A DNA stretch of 64,000 bases from Thunnus maccoyii (taxonomy: Eukaryota; Chordata; Actinopteri; Scombriformes; Scombridae). Location of the stretch: NCBI RefSeq assembly GCF_910596095.1, contig NC_056547.1, positions 25,873,647-25,937,646 on the forward strand, read 5' to 3'. Under the pieces are notes generated by a model. That model made no database searches. It was not told where the DNA came from and saw only the letters and a program-made list of their open reading frames with translations. The position numbers and the translations under genes are program-made. Each line of letters begins with the position of its first letter. Position 1 is the stretch's first letter. Shown in pieces: positions 36,141 to 49,329 of this stretch.

Positions 36141-36909
36141 GTGACAAGGTTTGACTGTGGTAAAAGATGCGTAAAAGTTAAAATTTGTTTCCATTTGATC
36201 AGTTTTTGTCCACATTATTTATTGGTTATGATGCTTTTCTAAGCCCATACTTTGCATCTGTTTTCTGTTACACCAAAAACCTCACAGATTCAATTCATTA
36301 TTTGGGTAACTTCTCTAGTAGTAGTATCATAGTTCACACCTTCAGAATTCTAATAAATGCATTTTTGTAACTGGATTTTTTCTCTTTTTTGGATATTCTG
36401 CATGTAATATATCAGAAATCACATAACTTTTTACTCTCAAAAGAAAATTATATATGCATATATGTGTACTAATAATTAATTCTAAGAGGGATTGATTAAA
36501 ATAAGCATTACTAGCACGTAAATGTCTGGCCTGCATTGAACAGTTAAATCAACCAGCGTCCATTCCAACTTTTAGCCTAAATGACTTGACCGTTTCATTA
36601 TCCAACAAAATAAAGTTAGCTGTCATTTCCCTGCAAGTGGTGTGTGTGCGTGTGTGTAGTCCAGGTATTTCTCATGTTGTGGGGACTCACCTCCCTAATG
36701 GGGACAAAAAGCACGCCCCCTTAATGTAAATCTTTAATTTTAGGGTGAGGGCCTGGTTTAAAGTTAAGGTTAGTTTAGGGAAACAGGGTTTAGGGGTTAT
36801 GACTTCAAGCCACATGCAGGGACACGAACCAGATTTAAGACCAGTTGAGGATAAGTCTCCAGGAAATGAATATAAGTCTATGTAAATACCCCAAAAGTGA
36901 CTTAGGTAA

Positions 36910-36972
<63 letters not shown>

Positions 36973-37421
36973 GAAGTTGAAGTTGAAATTAATGTTAAAT
37001 GCACTGTTGTGTGTTTTATTGTTTGTCTACATTGCACCGGACTTATCTGTTCCTTTTGCGGGCTCGCAGAGATCCCGGAAGCTGCTGTTGCCGTCAAAAA
37101 AGATAACAGTAACAGGGCAATAGCTTCCGGTGGTTTCTTTCAAATTAAAAGGCATGCTGAACTACTATATTGCAATGCTATTCATGTAACATCTCTGTGC
37201 CTCTTCTGTTTTTATTTCCCCAAGATAATCATAACAACGAATATTTAATTGGAGATACGGCGTTTACCCCATCGACTGTCCCCATATTTATGACCAAAAA
37301 CGGACAGATGTTCAGTTTTATTCTGAGGCTAAATCTTATATTTCCCGTTGTATTCGGTGTTTGTCGTGGACTTGATACAGCTGTAAGTGGGACAAATGAA
37401 GTTCATTTTCCACAGCTGGTG
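36141..37421. other. tmem222: tmem222 upstream region and promoter
   Basis: This region contains GT-type satellite-like sequence at 36630-36800, a (TG)29 tract, then two CCGGAAG/CTTCCGG ETS-type sites near 37075-37082 and 37123-37130. The tmem222 start of transcription probably lies between 37130 and 37400. No TATA box was identified. Confidence 0.45.
36913..36970. repeat. (TG)29 microsatellite
   Basis: An uninterrupted 58-bp TG tract lies about 450 bp upstream of the tmem222 ATG. Such alternating purine-pyrimidine DNA can adopt Z-form. Confidence 0.97.
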
Positions 37422-40400
37422 ATGGCGGATGTTGTCGAAAAAGACACCATGAGGAATTACCATATAGCGTCAGAGAAAATGAACCCAGAGGCCAGCCGCT
37501 ATCCGTACTGTATTGTGTGGACTCCCATCCCCGTGTTATCGTGAGTTATCGCCGCCGGTGTCGCAGGTCGGACATGGGACGAAGTGACGACTTCATGAGC
37601 TAACGTTGACGTTAAGCTAACGTTAGCTAGCAGCCAGACGTAACATTACAGCAGCATCCTGTTGCTGATACACTTTAATAAATCTGTCTGTGACTTCGCT
37701 TTTAGTAAAAGCCACAGTCACCAATATCACCTCAGAATATTGAAAACTTATGAGTAACGTTAAATTGTAAAGTAGACACTTCGGTGCATATATGATTAGA
37801 CAGTTTTACAAATAACACCAACTGAACCAAACAAAACGAAAACACGGTTTTACAAAACCGAAGCTTTGTCTACAGTTCATTAATCTTAAAGTTACTCTTC
37901 TAATATTGTTCTAAAGCATTTTCAACTTGCAAAACTGTCAAAATCATACAGTTGTGTATATTAGTCACAAACAATGACTCTCTAAATGTGTGGTGTTGGT
38001 GGCAGAAAATATGTAACCATTGTTTTGTTTTTATTTTTTAATCAAACTTTTGCTTAATATGATGTCATCTGTCATTGCAACAGTGATTACAGTTGTGTAA
38101 TATGTGAGTCCCTGGCATGTGTGGATTTGAGTCTTACCTCCAACTACACTAAGTTTAAAGCATTATTAGTAATAATTTAATATAGTATAAGGCTGGTTTA
38201 TATGGACAAAATCAAATATCACAATATTTTTGACTAAATACCTCTATCAATATTGCAACAATATTGCAGGGATGAGGCACTTTCACAAAATATTTACACT
38301 GAGAATTTTGATAAATAATCATCAGTAATGTGATATAATGACTAAGTGGGTAAAGACAAATAATAGAGCTAGAACAGTCTGGTAAGTTCAGAAAATGACA
38401 CCACTTTACTGTAATGCAGCCTTTAACACCAGGAAAAGACAACACTTATGCCACATCATGATATTACAATATCCAAAATCTAAGGCGATATGTAGTCTCA
38501 TATCATGACATCGATATAGCCCTGGTATAGTACTTGACTGACACAGCTTGTCCTTCTTGGATCTGCCCAAAGATGAGATTATGTCCACTAATATTTACAT
38601 GTGTGTTCATCTTTCTATGGTGTATTATGTTTGCTTATTGCTTGTTTTAAGTAGTAATGTTAACTTTGCATGTTTTTATTCAGATGGCTGTTTCCATTCA
38701 TTGGACACATGGGGATCTGCACTTCCACCGGTGTCATCCGCGACTTCGCCGGACCATACTTTGTCTCAGTGAGTAATGACTATAGTGCTGTGGGGTTTAC
38801 ATTAATCATTTTTGAGATAATATTGTTGGCTGTATGTAAAATGGATATACAGGGCGTATAGAGTAGAGTACAGTGACTTTACTCTCACTGGTTGTGAGGA
38901 AACACAGTTAGTATAAGGTTAAAGTGCTGACTTATAGCTTTGGGAATTCTCCACTGAAAACCTGCTGTATGTTTTGAGCATCCAACACTCAAACCATAAA
39001 AGCTGAAAGCTTTTGACACCCAACCCTACAGCTGTATTTCATGACACTTTTGGCCAGAAACACTGATTCAGCTTGATGAAGATTTCTTGGCTGAAGATGG
39101 AAACCAAACATTGTGATTTTGGTTAGAAAAAAAACAAAAACATGACAGAATATAAAAACCCAGTGTGAGTTTTGTATAAAACCTACTTTTAGCTATCTGT
39201 TCTGCAAAGATTACAACTGTTACACAGATTTTTGAAACCTACACAGTTTGTCAAATTGAACAGCAATGACACACAACCACACAGTGAAGCAATATGCCTA
39301 AAAGCTTGATGTGTGAGAGCCAAATGGGATTGACTTAAAGGTTTGACACATTCAATTATGCTTTATGAAGCCAACCGTCTAATGGAAAAGTTGAACTATT
39401 TAACAATTTCTTTAATTTCTTCCCCAAAGTTGATTCAGCTGACCACAATTTGATTTTTTTCAGAAATATTAGATTGTGATCTACACTTGTAGAGAAGTAT
39501 AATTCCTAAATACTCATATTAGAGCACTCAAATGTTATTTTAAATTGTAGCAAATGTAGCTTGGACCCATTTGGCTGCTACACCCAAACAAACTTGATGG
39601 TGAATACAAGCAAACAGGATGGGAGGCACATTTCCTAGATTCTTAATGCTAAAACCATCTAAACTACGTATTCTGGGTTGTAAAAACTCCAAAAGTGTGT
39701 TAGTGTACTTGTGTCTTCACATGAATCAAAGAAACATTTAATACTCACATGATCACTTAAACCAACATGAACAGTATTAAACATTTTCCCTTTTTTTTGC
39801 AGGAGGACAACATGGCTTTTGGAAGACCAACAAAGTAAGTAAATAACGTGTTGTGATTACGTGTTAACGTGTTGTTACGCTGACATTTTAGTGAACCAAA
39901 CCTTATCAGTTCAACACAACAATACAGTTAAGTTTGTCTCTTTATTTGAAGGTACTGGATGCTTGATGTTAGCAAAGTCTACGCGAGCGGCTCTAATGCC
40001 TGGGACACAGCAGTGCACGATGCTTCAGAGGAGTACAAGCACAGGATGGTAAGTGAGTGGTCTTGTGTCTTTTATGTACTTTATAGAAGAGTTACACCAG
40101 TAATGATCTGAACTCTTTGTTTTCTCCATAGCACAACCTCTGCTGTGACAACTGTCACTCACACGTTGCCATGGCTCTGAATCTGATGCGATATGAAAAC
40201 AGCACCTCGTGGAACATGGTTAACCTTTGCCTCCTCGCTCTGATCCACGGAAAACATGTCAGGTAAGGAAGGTGAACATGTCCCGTATTTGGAAAAACTG
40301 TTTGCTGGGTCCAGCAAGGAAAACTGATGCTGCAGAGCCTCTTGTATTTTTTTTTTAAACACAGGGCTGTTTCTGGTTGGAACACTGGCTTAATTGATGT

Positions 40401-41582
40401 TTAGCTGCTTCAGTCAGTGCGACCCAATAAGCCTATCAGCACATCTCAACAGCAGAAACAAGTACAAAGAGAAGACGGCTGCAGTACAGACCTTGCAGAA
40501 TGTCACCAGGGAAAAATATCAAGTGTCCTATATAGTTCCTCTGCTGTGGATGTGAACATCCTCAAATTAAAGCAAACAGTCAGCACTTTAAAGTCACTGT
40601 TTTGTTGTCAAATCCTGTGTGCACAAGTGGTGCTAACACAATGGAAAGTGTCTGACCGCACTGTTGTAGTTTTCTCATACAGCATCAACTGTGTTAATCA
40701 GTTCATTTTAGCATATTGTAGTTTAAGAATACCCGATTTTAGTAGCTAGTTAGCTGAGGGAATAAATAAATTCCACAATTATTGAGCAAAACGTTTGCAA
40801 GTTCAGTCTCATTGTAACTGAACTGTTGACACCAAGTTGTGTATTAAGAGTTTCATTCATCCTCAGGCAAGTTTCTACCACACAAGCACAGTAAATACTA
40901 GTAGCAGTACAGTTATACTGAACAGTATGCAGTTGCAGTGGTTTAAAATATTCTAGCAATTTAATTGTATGATTAAATGTACAAAGACTTTCATACATAA
41001 AATCGGCAATTAGCATCTTCAGCCCAGAAATCCTAGAACGTTGTCTGCTTTAAAAGCTGATACAACACAAGTCCTGTACCGTCATGTACAGCTGCTGTCT
41101 TCAAAGCCGCTGTTAGAAGTAGGACTGAAGCTTGTGAATGAGGTTTCTCTCTGGGATCCCAGGGGCTCGGGCATGATTTCACAGGTATGCCTTGAATCTG
41201 TCGGACACAAGAAAGAGAGAGAGCCCTGATTCTTAGAGAGCATGGAGAGTGTATGTAGGTCATTCCTCCAGAAATATTTTGAATACTAGCGTTGCAGGAA
41301 TGGACTACATATCCCAGTGTTTGTTCTTTTACTTCTATCACAGCTCCCTTCATTCATACCAGTCACTGTTTTTTTTTCACTCTGTGGGGGTGAATGGGAT
41401 TTCTGTGTGGAAAAAGTGACATCAGTGCATACTGTCTATACTGAAACAGTTGCCATGGTTACAGCCAGCACTGTGATATTGATGACATATGCCTTCCCTG
41501 CACTATCAGGGCACTGGATGGGGGGGAAATTGTACAAAAATGTGATTATCTCTCTATCTTTCTCTCGCTCTCTTCTCTCTCT

Positions 41583-41645
<63 letters not shown>

Positions 41646-41743
41646 CTTCATCCAGCTGTGCGGGCTTCCTGAAGACCTGGCTGCCTTTCCTGATGCTGAT
41701 GGGCATCATCCTTACAGTGGCCCTGGCCCTCAACCTCCGGTGA
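37422..41743 (+). CDS. tmem222: tmem222, DUF778/RTE1-family membrane protein (6 coding exons, 183 aa)
   Basis: TMEM222 is a small multipass membrane protein of the DUF778 family, related to plant RTE1; in people its loss causes a neurodevelopmental disorder, and its biochemical role is unknown. The exons are 37422-37540, 38684-38768, 39803-39834, 39952-40048, 40132-40262 and 41656-41743. All borders are GT..AG and phases sum to 552 nt. Recognisable blocks in order: [39 protein letters not shown] (about residues 43-64), [27 protein letters not shown], the Cys/His cluster [12 protein letters not shown] (about 113-124), then a C-terminal helix [18 protein letters not shown]. Human TMEM222 has a longer proline-rich N-terminus; here the start MADVVEKDT is the first ATG in frame with the conserved region. 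The acceptor of the last exon is preceded by a CT microsatellite. Identity is secure. Confidence 0.95.
41549..41644 (+). repeat. tmem222: (CT)n microsatellite serving as polypyrimidine tract of tmem222 intron 5
   Basis: About 95 bp of nearly pure pyrimidine, with a pure TC run of about 54 bp at 41587-41640, ends 11 bp before the AG acceptor at 41654-41655. It takes the place of the usual short polypyrimidine tract. Confidence 0.9.
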
Positions 41744-44041
41744 CCTGTGAGGCAGGTTCACGACAAAGTGGAACCCCCGCAGGTCTGATGTGGGGCTGAC
41801 CTTTTAAACATCAAGGGGGCGGGGAGGGGGGCATCACACGGTGTCGATAGAAAGCAGCCGAGGAAATAAAGACTACTCACCTCCGAGAGAAGATGTCCAA
41901 CACATGTACACCAACACATGTTTGGTCTGTGGAAAGCAGAGGCGACCTGTTACTGGCATCACTCCAGCGGTGGAGCTGGAATGCCCTAGTGACGGAAATT
42001 CATCTATACTCAGTCATTTATTTTGGAGAGACGGGACTGAACATCCCCCCACCACTACGACTAACAGGACCACACAAACACACTTAATGGATTATGATTA
42101 AAGAAAGCCTAACAGCAGGTTGAAGCCATCACCACCTGCAAAGTGTAGAAGTTAGGTAGCTTTATTAATAGTTGAATAGAGATAGGTCAGTGTTGAATTC
42201 TCTGAGGGAAACACATTCATGCCTTGCTTTCAGATTTTGATGATCTTACTTTGTAATGGATTGGGAGTGTAATCCCTTGATTCAGTGCTTCCTGAATGCC
42301 ATTTTTTCTACTGGAGAGCACAAACATGTTAAATCAATTAGATGCCTTTCTAGGGAATTTCTCGCATTTCACGCTTGATTTAACGTAGCTCTTCTACAGC
42401 ACTACAACTTAAACCGAAATACGCCAGAGCAGTTTGTATTTTTGTGCATTTTCTTACCGCATTAGATCAGTCTAACTCCGTAGGATATCAGTAAGTCTGC
42501 ATCTTCTAAAAAAAAAAAAGAAATATTTTCTCAGAGACGTGTTTGCATTATGTATTTTCAGATGGATCACCTCATGGTACTAAAAATAGGTTTACAATAA
42601 ATGTTTTCATACTATAGATCATCAGTGCAACGACTGTAGCAACCTCAACGAACGTGGCTGTGGAAAACACCTGGAGATACTCAGTAAAGCTCCTTCTGGT
42701 TTTCTATACTTGTGCCAAATGCGGGAGACCAACATAAACTGTGTCATTGAATATTTAACTCTTTTAGCGGAACAGCTCATCGATTATTCCAGTACGATTG
42801 AACGAAAAGCCTCAGAGCGATGAATCCTTTCTGTTCAACCGAAGAGAGGTTTTGTTTTTCATTAGTAATTTTGACTTGAGTCAGTGCCTAAAAATGATCT
42901 CTTTCTACAGACCCTGTATGCTTTAGTTTTGACCCGTTTTTTAAAAAAAAAAAAACATCAATTCCACTTGATGGTTGGCACTTGAAATCAGTTGCCATGG
43001 CTGTCGTGAGTAGATTCAAATCCCCTCATTGTTTGCAATCAAACAGGGAAAAAAAAAAAAAAAAAAAAAGTGTTGAGCCCTCTCTTTGTCTGCGGTGCTG
43101 CCAGAAGCAGCAGGTAGCCAGGATCCTCAGGTTTTCACGCTCACCACCCCCTGCTGAACATCCCCAGTCCCCCCCCCCCCTCCTCCAGCGTCCGGCCAGC
43201 GTCGCTCCTGCTGTTTTTTTTCCACCTCTGCAGATCAGATTGGAAGGTCATTGTGAAACGTCAGCTCCGTTTCACAAAGCTTTGATACACACTGGCCAAC
43301 ATCCTGCAATAATCCAAAGTAGATGTCATTTAAGTGTGAGCTTTTGAATTCAAATCTGTTTTGTTTTGTTTTTTTTTCTGTAGTAAGGGTTCAGGGCTAA
43401 CACAGTGCTCTCCTCATCAGGAAAGCAGATATTCTGTGGCCTTGTGTGTGTATGTTTCACCCATGTTGCCTGTAGATATTTGAACACACATCACACTGTA
43501 CACCAGGTGCTCTTTATATACTTTGCAAACTTGATCGCTCACTCAACAGTTTAATCTCCTGAATAATTTAGTCTCATTTTGTTCTTTTTTTAACTCCACT
43601 TCTTCATATCTCTGCTCTGCAGTGAAGCAGATTCGTGCCTGAATGAGTGTATGATTGTGTGTGTTAGTCATGCACACAGCAGTGATTGGAGAGAGAGAGA
43701 GAGCATATGATTGCATGCCAGCACGTGTGTATTGCATGCATGCGAGACTATGAAGTTGTCTGAGAGAGAAGTTCATGTTTGACTCATACTGTGGCTTCTT
43801 GATTAATAATCAGCTGCATATCATGGCAGCTAACTGCCTAGCGATTCAGTTCTAGGTGTACTATTCCACATCTTCCTCTTAATCTCTGAAGATTACAAGT
43901 TTTATGTGATTGCTGGTAAATCTTAGCAGGAATAAATAATGCATCAGACTGTAGCAGGCCTGTGTTAGTTGATTGGATGCAATAGCTTGTACCATAGCTA
44001 CAGATTCTGTAGATTAGAGCTGCAGAGTCATTTTCTCAAAG

Positions 44042-44110
<69 letters not shown>

Positions 44111-45170
44111 TCTGGTCTCAATTTGGAAAGTGAAAACTGTCTTAAAAAGACATTTTTTTTAATTTTTGATTTTTTTTACTGTGACTTCAAGGCTGTTTTT
44201 CTGCCTTCGAGGTCCTCGTCACTTGTAACGCGTGTCAAGAGGAAATCTCCTCTTATTGTAAATACAAACTCACACCCCAAAGTCTCAAATATTTATCTTT
44301 TAAATTATTGGGATATTCCGATTTTTGGACTTTGGATGCAAGTAGCATACTGGTAGCCCTAGATTGATGTTAGTAAAGGTAGCATGTGTTTTAAAAAAAA
44401 AAAATAAAATAAAATAAAATCTGGAAATATGCTCTTTATGCCTAAACTGCAGCAACATTTTTTACATCTCTGTCCAAAACGTGGATGTGGAAAATAGCTG
44501 TAAAAACAAACAGAGAAGTGAAAATAGCCTTGGTTCTCTGAAATTACGCTAAATGTTGGAAAGTGGGAGAACAACTCATACTGTGTCTTTGAATATGTAA
44601 GTTGTTCTTTAGTGAATCAGCTCATTCATTACACGTCGAGCTATGAAAGGTAATGAATGAATAGCTCTTTGAGATCCGTCGGTGAAACTTTGCTTTTGAC
44701 GTTTAGTTCAACATTGTCATCATCACGGCTTCTGACATATAGACATATATGTAACGTTTTAGGAGGAGAGCTAGAGAAAGGGATGATAAATAGTTTGCCG
44801 ATCCTTTACCAGAGTGCATGTGCAAGAATGCCATATTCAGCGGAGATCATTTGAATGGTTGAGACGTTGCCTGCTGCGGTGCCTTGTTGTATCCAAGAGC
44901 CAGGTCCAGGAATGTGGAGACCTGTGGTCCCAGCAATTGAGTCCGTTGACAAAAGACAGTTGGGATGCTATTATTAGTGCCACTATCCATATATACTTAT
45001 ACCAGTCTGCAATTTCAAAACCCTCTTTTGTTTCTCTAATCCTCAAAATATCTTTTATGCTGCAGATCATATAACCCATGGGGAATTTTAAGAATCCTGC
45101 AAGTGACTGTGTGAACTATGAATGTGTTTATGACTTACAGCTATAATACCAATAAAGATGTCTATTATTG
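41744..45170 (+). other. tmem222: tmem222 3' UTR and flank
   Basis: The nearest AATAAA signals after the stop are at 41861 and 42597. A strong later AATAAA at 45152, followed by a GT-rich stretch, would give a 3.4-kb UTR. The region also contains poly-A runs (42509-42520, 43050-43069) and a CA microsatellite. No other gene was recognised. Confidence 0.4.
44045..44107. repeat. (CA)31 microsatellite
   Basis: An uninterrupted tract of about 63 bp of AC units in the tmem222 3' flank. Confidence 0.97.
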
Positions 45171-45300
45171 TAGAAACTTGTGTGAGTCTTTCTTGGATTT
45201 CCATCATTGAATCATGACAACTGTGTTTCATCAAAGTTGTCAGCAGGAAGGATGATGTTAGGATTTCAAGTCTCCCTGAGCCGTGAAAGACAAAGTCTCA

Positions 45301-45318
45301 CCCCCCCCCCCCCCCCCC
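45301..45318. repeat. Poly-C run of 18
   Basis: Eighteen consecutive C. A long mononucleotide C tract is uncommon and may also be an assembly-sensitive site. Confidence 0.9.
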
Positions 45319-46307
45319 TTGAAGTTTCTATAAATACACTGAGAAGTGTTTCTCGTAATAATCATTAGAAGTTGTCAGAATACACATGGAGGAAGGGAAG
45401 CCATCGGCAGCTTTGATACTTTACTATCAATCAGCTAAAAGTCTCAGTGAATGGCGATTATCCTGCAGAGCATCACAGTATTCAAGACAAGCAGGATCAA
45501 AGGCTTTGCAGTCTGGCCCCCAAACACCCCTCCCCCACCTGGTTACCATACCACCTGGGTAGGTGGGAATGACATGGGACATCAAATTCACTAAACACTA
45601 TTAGTGAGGTGAAATTCCAGCAGCTAGAAATTCACAAAACTCTCAGGAACCTTTATATAAATGAAAATTTCAAGGATAAAGTAGAACATTGAATGACTAT
45701 ACATTTGGTCAGTGTTACAAACTAATATTCATCCCCTGATGTGACCTTTGTACAGAAAACTTATTATTATTATTATATAATATAATAAAATCTCTGCTCA
45801 GGTGTAGGGAGTGTAACCCATTGTTTCCATATTATCATATTAGGTTGACATAGACAAAATAGTGAATATTATGCAGAGAAAGAAAGCTGACAGCTCCTCC
45901 ACTTTCTCCTCCTCATCCATCCCTGATGCCAGCAGAGGCTGAGAGGAAGATCTGGAGGATCGGACAGAGAGCGGGCAGAGTAAAGCCCCTCCCCGCAGAT
46001 CATTGCACTAGTCGATGGTCGTTTTAACTTCATTGTTGAAGAAGAAGCGACGCCCCGCTTAGCCACGGCAAAGGATCAAAAACCCCCTCTGATCAGCACG
46101 ACCCCCAGTTTTGTTCTCATGGAAATCAGACTCTGCCTCCCGGCCACACTCTCCGCAGAGATGCAAAGTTGAAGCGCATTCCCAGCCGGGACAGCAGATG
46201 ATAATGATGTCTTGGAGGAGCTGATCGTTTCATTTACTCCTTCTCTGTGCGTTTCTTTTTTTTTTTTTCGTTTTTTGCTTGCCGCTTTCGGAGTGTTTCT
46301 GTCCAAC
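45319..46307 (+). promoter_or_regulatory. Upstream region of the 5T4-family gene
   Basis: The last 350 bp are clearly more GC-rich than the surrounding sequence, with CpGs and purine/pyrimidine blocks, fitting a CpG-type promoter and 5' UTR. A T run at 46256-46268 lies 40 bp before the ATG. The frame remains open upstream of the ATG but has no earlier ATG. Confidence 0.4.
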
Positions 46308-47736
46308 ATGCTGGTTCTGGCGCAGCGCATTGTTTTCTGTACGTTGCTCGGCTCCGTTTACGCGTCGTGCCCTCCGCGCTGCGAGTGCTCAGAGGCGGCT
46401 CACACCGTGAAGTGCGTCTCCAAAGACCTGCGGAGTATCCCGACCGGGATCCCCGGATACACCAGGAATCTGTTCATAACGGGGAATCAAATAAGTCGAA
46501 TCGGGCCGGAGTCTTTCAAAGGGCTGGATAATGTGACCAACCTGTCTCTGAGCAATAACAGGTAAGACTCCTGTGCCTTACTTTAATGCAAAGCCAACAC
46601 GTTACGCTGCATTCAGGACAAACCTGACCTCTGATACAATGTGTGTCAGTGGCAAAATACTGTTTTCAGTCATCAGGTGTTCCCTCTTCTCCCTGAAATA
46701 TAATAGTTAAGCAGATTTCTACATTTTTGCGCTAGAAACAGCATTTGTGTGCTTCCATGTGTATTAAATTGATGCCCATGTTCAATTTTTACCCAAAGTA
46801 CTGCAATGTCTGCAAAAATCAGTTCATTTCCCCACTTTCTGTATGTATGTTATTATAAGGTGTGAATGACATCTCATAAATCTCCTCAAATCCAGAATTT
46901 GCGAGGTGGAATCCCACACCTTCGCCGGACTCCGCAGCCTCCGCTCTCTGGATCTGAGTAACAACCAGCTGGCTGTCATTCACCCCGAAGCCTTCACCGT
47001 CCTGAACCAGTCTCTGCGGGAGCTCAACCTGAGCCGGGCCCTCTACAACCACTCGTCAGTGATGGACTTGGCCACCTCTCTCCGCTGGAGCTCCCTTGGG
47101 AACCTGCAGGGACTGGACCTGTCTGACAACAGCCTCATCTATTTACCCTCACGCATCTTCTCCCACTTGACAAGCCTGCGGCGGCTCCTGCTTTCCAACA
47201 ACTCCCTAGTGGCCATCCACAACGCCACCCTCTCGGGCCTGGAGCGCCTGGAGGAACTGGATCTGACCCTCAACGCCCTCAAGACGTTGACCGAGGAGGG
47301 CTTACGAGAGCTGGACTCACTTCCTAGAGCTGACCTGCTGCTGGGGGAAAACCCGTTCACATGCACATGCGGAATCGAACCTTTTACCGTGTGGCTCAAC
47401 AGATCACAGGGACGCATTATGGACGCTGAGGAACTGGTGTGTGCCTTCCCAGCCAGCATGAGAAACACGTCCATGCTGGCTGTGGGCATGCTGACTCTGG
47501 GATGCCACCAGAGGGATGCGGGTGCGGACCTTGCTCTGCAGACCTCATACGTCTTCTTGGGTATAGTCCTTGGCTTCATTGGCCTCATTTTCCTCTTTGT
47601 ACTGTATCTCAACCGCAAGGGCATCAAGAAGCGGATCTATGACATGCGTGACGCCTGCAGGGAGGTGTGGGAAGGTTACCACTATCGCTTCGAGATCGAC
47701 TCTGACCCCAGGTTGTCAGGTCTCCATGAGCGCTGA
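46308..47736 (+). CDS. tpbg-like: Trophoblast glycoprotein (5T4/WAIF) family LRR membrane protein (2 exons, 364 aa)
   Basis: 5T4/WAIF proteins are single-pass cell-surface leucine-rich-repeat glycoproteins; family members inhibit Wnt/beta-catenin signalling through LRP6. Exons are 46308-46561 and 46896-47736, joined in phase 2 at an Arg codon. Signal peptide: residues 1-19 (MLVLAQRIVFCTLLGSVYA). LRR N-cap CPPRCECSEAAHTVKC is at 21-36, followed by LRRs such as LRSLDLSNNQL, LQGLDLSDNSLIYLP and LRRLLLSNNSL. The LRR C-cap is at about 237-288 (NPFTCTCGIEPFTVWL to LGC). The transmembrane helix is at about 302-323, followed by LNRKGIKKR and the tail motif GYHYRFEIDSDPRL, diagnostic of TPBG/TPBGL. 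Several N-glycosylation sites are present (NVT, NLS, NQS, NHS, NAT, NRS, NTS). Human TPBG has one coding exon; here an intron splits the LRR array. The exact paralogue (tpbga, tpbgb or tpbgl/waif2) is not resolvable by eye. Confidence 0.9.
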
Positions 47737-48200
47737 CGTGTGAGAGGACAATCACCACTGGTGTATTTTCTTAAAGGAACTGACTTTTTCTAACGCATTT
47801 AACAGTAGAAAAGTGTAAAAAAAAATGTACAGATTTGTCTGTAAATATATACATACAATAGTGTTAATAATCTTTTAGCCTTGTCGGTTAAAGCATGCAC
47901 TGCCCATCGTTCCTCATTACATAACTAATAGTCTTTTTTTAATACAGAATATCTTAGATGGAGACAAATGTTAATACGGGAGTTCATTGATTGATATTTC
48001 TTATATTCATGACTGCTCTTTATGTCCACACTAGAGCAACAATAAGTGCCTGAAGTCAGCAAGGTATTGTTTTTCCTGCAACATAAGAATCCCTTTCTAC
48101 ATGGCAAACTCATTCAGTATTCTATGTCAGATCTTGACTCATATTTAGCTTGTAATAAAAAAAGGAACAAAACGCTGCAATAAAATCCTGACACTATGAA
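47737..48200 (+). other. 3' UTR of the 5T4-family gene
   Basis: AATAAA signals occur at 48154 and 48179 (AATAAAATCC), suggesting a UTR of about 450 nt. A later AATAAAGC at 49251 could give a longer form. Confidence 0.5.
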
Positions 48201-49329
48201 AACAAACCTCTGGGAATTCAAAGCACAATCACTCATTCATCTTTGAACCGTTTCAAGCCCTTTGGTCCCCCGTCCTTCAGCCCCAGGGTGCCAGAGAGGA
48301 ATTAAGCCTCCAAAAGCTTTTCCAAAGCTCTCCTAAAATCACCACTCTGCTCTTCTCTGGCTTGTTGCATTGGAAGGGGGACAATTCAGCGCAGACCAGC
48401 GGGAATATCCTAGCCCCCTCTTTTTTTTTTTTCTCCCCTTTTTTTTTTTTTTTTTTTTTTTTCATGAAACGTTGCTTTGTTTCAACTCCTTGAGTTTTAT
48501 TGTCAAAATGATGAGAACCAGTCGTAGGCCCAGGCCGCTGAAAGCAATCTCCCTCCTCCTTTAAAGACAACAGCCGCTCTGGAGGCTCTTTGAAGGAAAA
48601 GTCTCCACGTTTTTCTGTTTAGGGGATTTTTTTCCAATGATAAGATACAGATGATTCTGAAACACCAGCTACATTGTTTCATTCAGTAGTTTGCTCTGAC
48701 CAGTTGAGGAGGGAGCCTTATGAAACTGAAGAATATGCTCTTCAACCTTTTGGTTTTTCTCTTCTATGTCAAGAAAAGTGTCTTTTTAGTGGAAGTTGTC
48801 GTGGAAGATTGGCACTCAAATCCAGAGATGTATGTCTTACATTTTACATGCATGTTTAATCAAATTCAAACCATACATTGAATGAATCACAAGCCAAAAA
48901 CACGACCGTCTTCTTATCTTAAATGTCATGTGTCATCCCTGTTTTTCTAAATGGCTACATTACAAATACAACTCACTTCTTTGTGGCCTTTTAATGCTAC
49001 AAAAGTCAGACACACAGACAGAGAGAGGGGATGGCGAGCTGCCATTCCCCAATGTGTTTATTGCCTAAATTACTAGCTATCTATGTTTTAGGAAAGTGGG
49101 GAAAGGAGGCCTGGAGTTAACTGAAACAGCCTCTCATTGTTCGAAGCCAAAGTAGCATCTTCGTCCTCTCAAGATGTTCTCCAAACTGCTCTGATAGCAA
49201 TCCAGAAATGTTTATAACATGGAGCCATTTTACTGCATGTGTAATGACAAAATAAAGCTTCAGAAAGTCCTGATGTCTGTATGCTCATTTAGCGCAAATG
49301 TAATCTTGTAGGTTATGAAACAGCAGAAA
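48201..49329. other. 3' flank of the 5T4-family gene
   Basis: A T-rich block at 48421-48462 is followed by moderately GC-rich sequence. Two CTTTGAA (TCF/LEF-like) words occur at 48242 and 48588. No gene was recognised. Confidence 0.4.

Noticed and set aside
36845-37248. Open frames through the TG repeat
   Set aside because: They are Cys-Val repeats from the microsatellite, not genes.
41317-41799. 160-codon open frame across tmem222 intron 5 and exon 6
   Set aside because: Much of its length is the CT repeat read as Leu/Ser, and its frame over exon 6 is not the tmem222 frame.
47139-47627. 162-codon antisense frame over the 5T4-family exon
   Set aside because: It is a shadow of the GC-rich coding strand with no protein-like features of its own.
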